A stretch of DNA of 64,000 nt, taken from assembly GCA_041396705.1 (NCBI GenBank), contig JAWKYB010000004.1:248001-312000 (forward strand), written 5' to 3'. This document shows positions 60,615-64,000 of this stretch, piece by piece. The notes below the pieces were generated by a model. It did no database searches, was not told the origin of the DNA, and saw nothing but the letters and a program-made list of their open reading frames with translations. Position 1 is the stretch's first letter. The number at the start of each line of letters is the position of its first letter. The position numbers and the translations under genes were made by a program. Origin of the DNA: Alphaproteobacteria bacterium. Its GTDB lineage: Bacteria; Pseudomonadota; Alphaproteobacteria; CALKHQ01.

Positions 60615-61492
60615 GGCGAACGCGCCCAGCCCAGCCGCGCGGCGACGGATTCCGGAATCCGCGCCTCGGCCGCCGCCTGCTGCGCCGGGCTCATCACCCG
60701 GCGCCATTCGTCCGTTTCGCCGCGCCGGAAATGCACCGCGTCGCCGAGCGGAATGTGGGGCTTGACGAAGCGGCCGCGCGGAACGGCGTGGAAGTCCAGC
60801 ATCGCGGCGAAGAAGGCATCCTGGTCGGCGACCATGTCCTCGTAGCGGCCGATGTGGACCTTGAGCGGCCCCCCCCGGTCGGCCACCCGCAGCCAGCCCT
60901 CGGTCCATTCGACCAGCAGCGGCAGCCAATGCTCGATCGCCCAGTCGACCCGGTCGGCCAGCGGGCGGTCGAAATAGGCCTCGGGCAGGGGCGGGTAGAT
61001 GAACAGGTAGGTCTCCGGGTTGTCGCGGAACCCGTCGATGAAGTGGATCCACGACAGCATCGCCTGGCGCGGGTCGCGGACCATGACGGTGACCCGGTCG
61101 AAGAACCGGCCGATGTGGGTCAGGTTCAGCGGGCTGGCGTCGAAATGGTCCTGCGAGATGCCGCCGTCGCGGGCCAGCGCCTGGATCTCGAAGAAGCGGA
61201 TGCTGTCATAGGGGAAATACTGGTTGGCGACGATGCGCGGCTGGATCGCAAGCCCCTTGCCCAGCATGGAGGTGACGAAATAGGTGCCCGACTTCGGCAT
61301 GCTGGTGAACAGGATCGGGTGGACCCGCACCGCGTCGAAGCGCTGTTGCAGCTGGTCGGCGCGATGGCGCTCGCGGTTGAGCTCGGTCTCCAGCGCGTTG
61401 ATGCGCAGGCGCAGCGCGCCGGGCGGCAACAGTCCGCGCCGGGCCAGGCGGCGGAACAGCCCCGGCACCGCCCGTTTCACCACATCGCTCAC
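60611..61492 (-). CDS. Sulfotransferase domain protein
   Basis: A 293-residue PAPS-dependent sulfotransferase. The PAPS loop is FTSMPKSGTYFVTSMLGKGL and the 3'-phosphate site is VMVRDPRQAMLSWIHFIDGF. An N-terminal coiled-coil stretch (INALETELNRERHRADQLQQ) precedes the fold. It is distinct in sequence from the second sulfotransferase at 57932, so two different positions or sugars may be sulfated. A run of eight C bases near 60868 keeps frame. Confidence 0.85.
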   Translation of the reverse strand: MSDVVKRAVPGLFRRLARRGLLPPGALRLRINALETELNRERHRADQLQQRFDAVRVHPILFTSMPKSGTYFVTSMLGKGLAIQPRIVANQYFPYDSIRFFEIQALARDGGISQDHFDASPLNLTHIGRFFDRVTVMVRDPRQAMLSWIHFIDGFRDNPETYLFIYPPLPEAYFDRPLADRVDWAIEHWLPLLVEWTEGWLRVADRGGPLKVHIGRYEDMVADQDAFFAAMLDFHAVPRGRFVKPHIPLGDAVHFRRGETDEWRRVMSPAQQAAAEARIPESVAARLGWARSP

Positions 61493-61514
61493 GCCGCGCC
61501 GCTCCCCTGCGCCG

Positions 61515-62477
61515 TCATGCGCCGGTGCCCCGGGCCGGCGAGGTGGCGCGGCCGGCCAGGCGCCGCATGCCGCGGCGCAGCGACAGTGGAGTCATCGGGC
61601 GCAGATGCGTCCATGCCTCGCGGGCGAGCAGGCGGCCGGCCAGCCGTGCGGTCAGGTGGCGGCGGTGACCGGGGGAGCCGAGCAGCCAGCCCATGTCGCG
61701 CAGCCGCATCTCCGGCACCAGCGCGCTGCGGCGGATCTGCGGATAGACGTCGGGGAACTCGGTGCGCAGGACGTCGATCACGTCCAGCAGCAGCCGGCGC
61801 TGGCCGGCCCGGTCGCGCGCGCCGGTCCAGGAATAGCTGCCGGCGGTGACCCGGAAATAGGCCAGTACCGCGGGCACGTAGCAGGCGCCGTGGCGGAAGC
61901 CGAGCACCAGGTTGGCGAACCAGTCGGCATGCCAGGCCAGCTCGGGCCGGAAGCCGCCGACCGCATCGAGCGCCTCGCGGCGGTAGACCACCGTGTTCGA
62001 CGAGATGGTGAACAGGTTGCGCCGCATCAGCCGCGCCAGCGCCGCCGGCGCGAAATAGGCCGGGCCGTCGGCGATGCCGAGCAGGTGGTCGCGCCGCGCG
62101 CCGGTCTCGGCGATCAGCTCGCCCGGATCGGAGAAACACAGTGCTGCGGCCGGATGGGCTTCGAGCGCGGCGACCGAACGCGCCAGGAATATCGGCGTCA
62201 CACGGTCGTCGGCCGCTGCGGCGGTGACGAAAGCGCCCGTTGCCACCTTCAGGCCGCACTGGATCGCGACGTTGGGCCCGCCGTTGCGCGCCAGCCTGAC
62301 CGCGCGCACGGCCGGATGCCGCGCCGCAAGCCCGGCGATGCGCGCTGCGGTATCGTCGGTCGAGGCGTCGTCGACGAGCACGATCTCGCGCGGCGGCCGC
62401 GTCTGCCGCAGGAAGGCGTCGACGGCGCCCTCGACGAACGCGCCGTGGTTATGGACCGGGATGACAACGCTGATCAT
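61515..62477 (-). CDS. Family 2 glycosyltransferase
   Basis: A 320-residue GT-A fold enzyme that transfers a sugar from a nucleotide donor. The N-terminus ISVVIPVHNHGAFVEGAVDA, IVLVDDASTDDTA and the DxD-region TAAAADDRVTP are typical. A second block, WHADWFANLVLGFRHGACYV, resembles the acceptor side. The ATG at 62477 puts the fold at the N-terminus; a GTG at 62528 is possible. It is the first recognised gene of the minus-strand glycan operon. Confidence 0.85.
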   Translation of the reverse strand: MISVVIPVHNHGAFVEGAVDAFLRQTRPPREIVLVDDASTDDTAARIAGLAARHPAVRAVRLARNGGPNVAIQCGLKVATGAFVTAAAADDRVTPIFLARSVAALEAHPAAALCFSDPGELIAETGARRDHLLGIADGPAYFAPAALARLMRRNLFTISSNTVVYRREALDAVGGFRPELAWHADWFANLVLGFRHGACYVPAVLAYFRVTAGSYSWTGARDRAGQRRLLLDVIDVLRTEFPDVYPQIRRSALVPEMRLRDMGWLLGSPGHRRHLTARLAGRLLAREAWTHLRPMTPLSLRRGMRRLAGRATSPARGTGA

Positions 62478-62708
62478 GGGGCGGTGGGACGACTCCTGGC
62501 CGGTGGCGCGATTGCGGCCATTATGCACGAAGGCGGCGACAGCGGTACCGCCGGCGCTGGGGCGTCGCGGCGCGGAGGACCGGAAACGCGCGCGCTGCGG
62601 CGCGCTCCGCTGGCCGCCGCCGCGAGGCTGTCATATCGTTCCGGCGGTGCAGGATCGTGCGGCCCGCACGGTTGTGCAGCTCGCAACGCTTTTGGGGGAG
62701 ATTCGACG

Positions 62709-63167
62709 GTGAGTTCGAGCAAGTCCAATTCTGCAGTTGGCGCAATCGCATTGGCCGCGCTGGCGCTGTCCGCCTGTGTCGGTTCGGGGCCGGCGCAGAC
62801 ATCGTCCGCAACCGGCACTTCGACCGTAGCCACACTCTCAACGCCCGTGCCCGGCGCACCGGCGGGCGACGCGCTGGCGGCGATGGTGGCGGGCCAGAGC
62901 TTCAGCGGCACCGCGGTCAGCGGCGAGCCGTTCTGCACCTACTATGGGACCGACGGCAGCTTCGCCACCGCCATCTCCGGCAGCCTGCAGCGCAGCGGCA
63001 CCTGGTCGGCCGACGGCCAGGCGATCTGCCTGACCGGCGGCGGCTATTCGAACTGCAGCCAGTTCGATTTCCTGCCGACCGGCGGCGTGACCATCACCGA
63101 CCTCGAAGGGTCGGGCGCATTCCCGGTATCGGCCAGCGCCACCGCCGGCAACACCTGCGGCGTCTGA
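62709..63167 (+). CDS. Small lipoprotein
   Basis: A 152-residue lipoprotein with signal AVGAIALAALALSAC, a Ser/Thr/Ala/Pro-rich linker, and a C-terminal domain of about 80 residues. The domain has four cysteines, in EPFCTYYGTDGSFAT, GQAICLTGGGYSNCSQFDF and NTCGV. A similar layout is seen in small exported alphaproteobacterial proteins, but I cannot name the family. The GTG at 62709 has GGGGAG 8 bases upstream. It is divergent from the GT2 gene. Confidence 0.65.
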   Translation: MSSSKSNSAVGAIALAALALSACVGSGPAQTSSATGTSTVATLSTPVPGAPAGDALAAMVAGQSFSGTAVSGEPFCTYYGTDGSFATAISGSLQRSGTWSADGQAICLTGGGYSNCSQFDFLPTGGVTITDLEGSGAFPVSASATAGNTCGV

Positions 63168-63207
63168 CCCCGGCCTGCGGTTCCGGTCGCGGCCCCGGGC
63201 GGCGGCG

Positions 63208-64000
63208 TCAGCTGCCGCCGGGGCCGTTCTCGAACCAGGCCCGCGCCAGTTCCGCCCAGCCGCGCGGCATCATGTGGCCGCCGTCGTGCAGGCAGAACTC
63301 GATATCGTGGCCGGTGGCGCAGGATTCGTTCCAGACGCGGCACCAGTAGAAGTCGCCCATGGCGATGTCGTCGGGGTTGCTGCGGCACTGGTCGGTGCGG
63401 CGCAGCAGCGACAGCGATTCGCCGACGTCGCCCTGGTGCCAGTCGCGGATGCCGCGCCCTTCCAGCGGCACCTGGGTGTCGGCGAAACCATGGATGTGCA
63501 GCATCCGCGCCGGTCCGCCGGGGCAGGTGTCGGTCGGCGCCGGCCGCCTGAGCGCGCCGGAGACCGAGACATAGCCGGCGAACATGTCGCCCTCGGTGCA
63601 GGCGACCAGCCACGCCATCGAACCGCCGGCCGAGAATCCGGCGACCAGGATGCGGCTGCGGTCGAGCGGCACGCGGGCGGCCACGTCCTCCACCACGTCG
63701 AGTGTGAAGGCGACGTCGTCGCGCATGCCGTCCTCGGGCGGCCGCGCCGGCCAGGCGCGCACGTCGCTGTCCGGCCGCAGCGCGCCGTTCGGCGCGATGA
63801 GGAGATAGCCGTGGTCGCCGAACGACGCCTTGATGCTGCCGCTGTTGATGACGCTGAGCCCGGACGAGCGGTGGCCGTGGAAGAAGACGATTGCCGGCAG
63901 CGGGCTCTCGCCGTCCCAGCCCGGCGGCAAGGCCAGATAGTACTCGCCATCGCCGACGCTGCATGGCGCCGCCTCGTCGCAGGGCGCGGCAAGCGCGGGG
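63208..64000 (-). CDS. PHB depolymerase / LpqC-like esterase, N-terminus beyond window
   Basis: An alpha/beta hydrolase of the polyhydroxybutyrate-depolymerase / feruloyl-esterase group, open to the window edge. The visible 263 residues begin with what looks like a signal peptide end (PALAAPCDEAAPCSV). The oxyanion area is AIVFFHGHRSSGL, the nucleophile Ser is in VAGFSAGGSMAW, the Asp is in HIHGFADTQVP and the His in DGGHMMPRGW. Paired cysteines (CDEAAPC, WCRVWNESC) suit an exported enzyme. The substrate could be a polyester or a phenolic or acetyl ester. Confidence 0.85.
   Translation of the reverse strand, partial: PALAAPCDEAAPCSVGDGEYYLALPPGWDGESPLPAIVFFHGHRSSGLSVINSGSIKASFGDHGYLLIAPNGALRPDSDVRAWPARPPEDGMRDDVAFTLDVVEDVAARVPLDRSRILVAGFSAGGSMAWLVACTEGDMFAGYVSVSGALRRPAPTDTCPGGPARMLHIHGFADTQVPLEGRGIRDWHQGDVGESLSLLRRTDQCRSNPDDIAMGDFYWCRVWNESCATGHDIEFCLHDGGHMMPRGWAELARAWFENGPGGS

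Overview
The window is about 64 kb of very GC-rich DNA, apparently chromosomal and with dense bacterial gene packing. Gene content and order point to an alphaproteobacterium, most likely Rhodospirillales-like. The evidence is a bamE-like lipoprotein gene divergent from a ubiquinol-cytochrome c chaperone, followed by DUF177, plsX, fabH, ihfA and a MerR-type regulator, plus a PutA end, a DUF1127 protein and a paired VWA / J-domain operon. No rRNA, tRNA, CRISPR array, insertion sequence or phage gene was seen.

Region by region. 0-9 kb: the end of putA, an EamA exporter divergent from a MocR regulator with a clear operator between them, leucine dehydrogenase, a nucleoside hydrolase, and an ABC half-exporter whose leader holds a 10-codon ORF and a predicted three-way-junction RNA. 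9-17 kb: an orphan membrane protein, a complete ugpBAEC glycerol-3-phosphate transporter with a Pho-box-like site, an AnmK-family kinase, a HAD hydrolase with its own leader ORF, and a frameshifted C39-like lipoprotein. 17-25.5 kb: an acyl-CoA synthetase, DUF3179, DUF1127, an MDR oxidoreductase, a small lipoprotein, and a Gfo/Idh/MocA oxidoreductase downstream of dihydropyrimidinase. 25.5-34 kb: a REC-GGDEF-EAL protein with degenerate GGDEF, then the most unusual locus. This is a Rieske / pyruvate-oxidase-like fusion divergent from a compact six-gene set containing a membrane cytochrome-b-like protein with a C-terminal Rieske domain, a Cys/His-motif membrane-anchored protein, small membrane proteins, and a Rieske / glutamate-synthase-like flavoprotein. 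Three different Rieske fusions side by side suggest an undescribed redox module.

34-45 kb: a DUF3592 protein, a SnoaL-like / TetR pair with a palindromic operator placed between the -35 and -10 boxes, a cytoplasmic molybdopterin oxidoreductase, the VWA / J-domain pair (J gene frameshifted), an MbcA-like / RES toxin-antitoxin pair, galU and phosphomannomutase, and a D,D-carboxypeptidase with SPOR domain. 45-52 kb: an envelope lipoprotein, bamE, the lipid-synthesis block, ihfA with a clear promoter, and mscL. 52-64 kb: a giant subtilase with nine Calx-beta repeats into which a second domain type is nested, a polysaccharide export operon (Wzm/Wzt-type ABC transporter, two sulfotransferases, a GT2 glycosyltransferase) that suggests a sulfated surface glycan, a lipoprotein, and the start-truncated end of a PHB-depolymerase-like esterase.

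Quality caution: several otherwise well-conserved genes carry single-base indels (C39-like, J-domain, three places in the subtilase) and the subtilase has one abrupt repeat junction. I read most of these as probable consensus or assembly errors, so the 'broken' labels below are provisional. All functions come from reading the translated sequence and remembered family features; no search was run.
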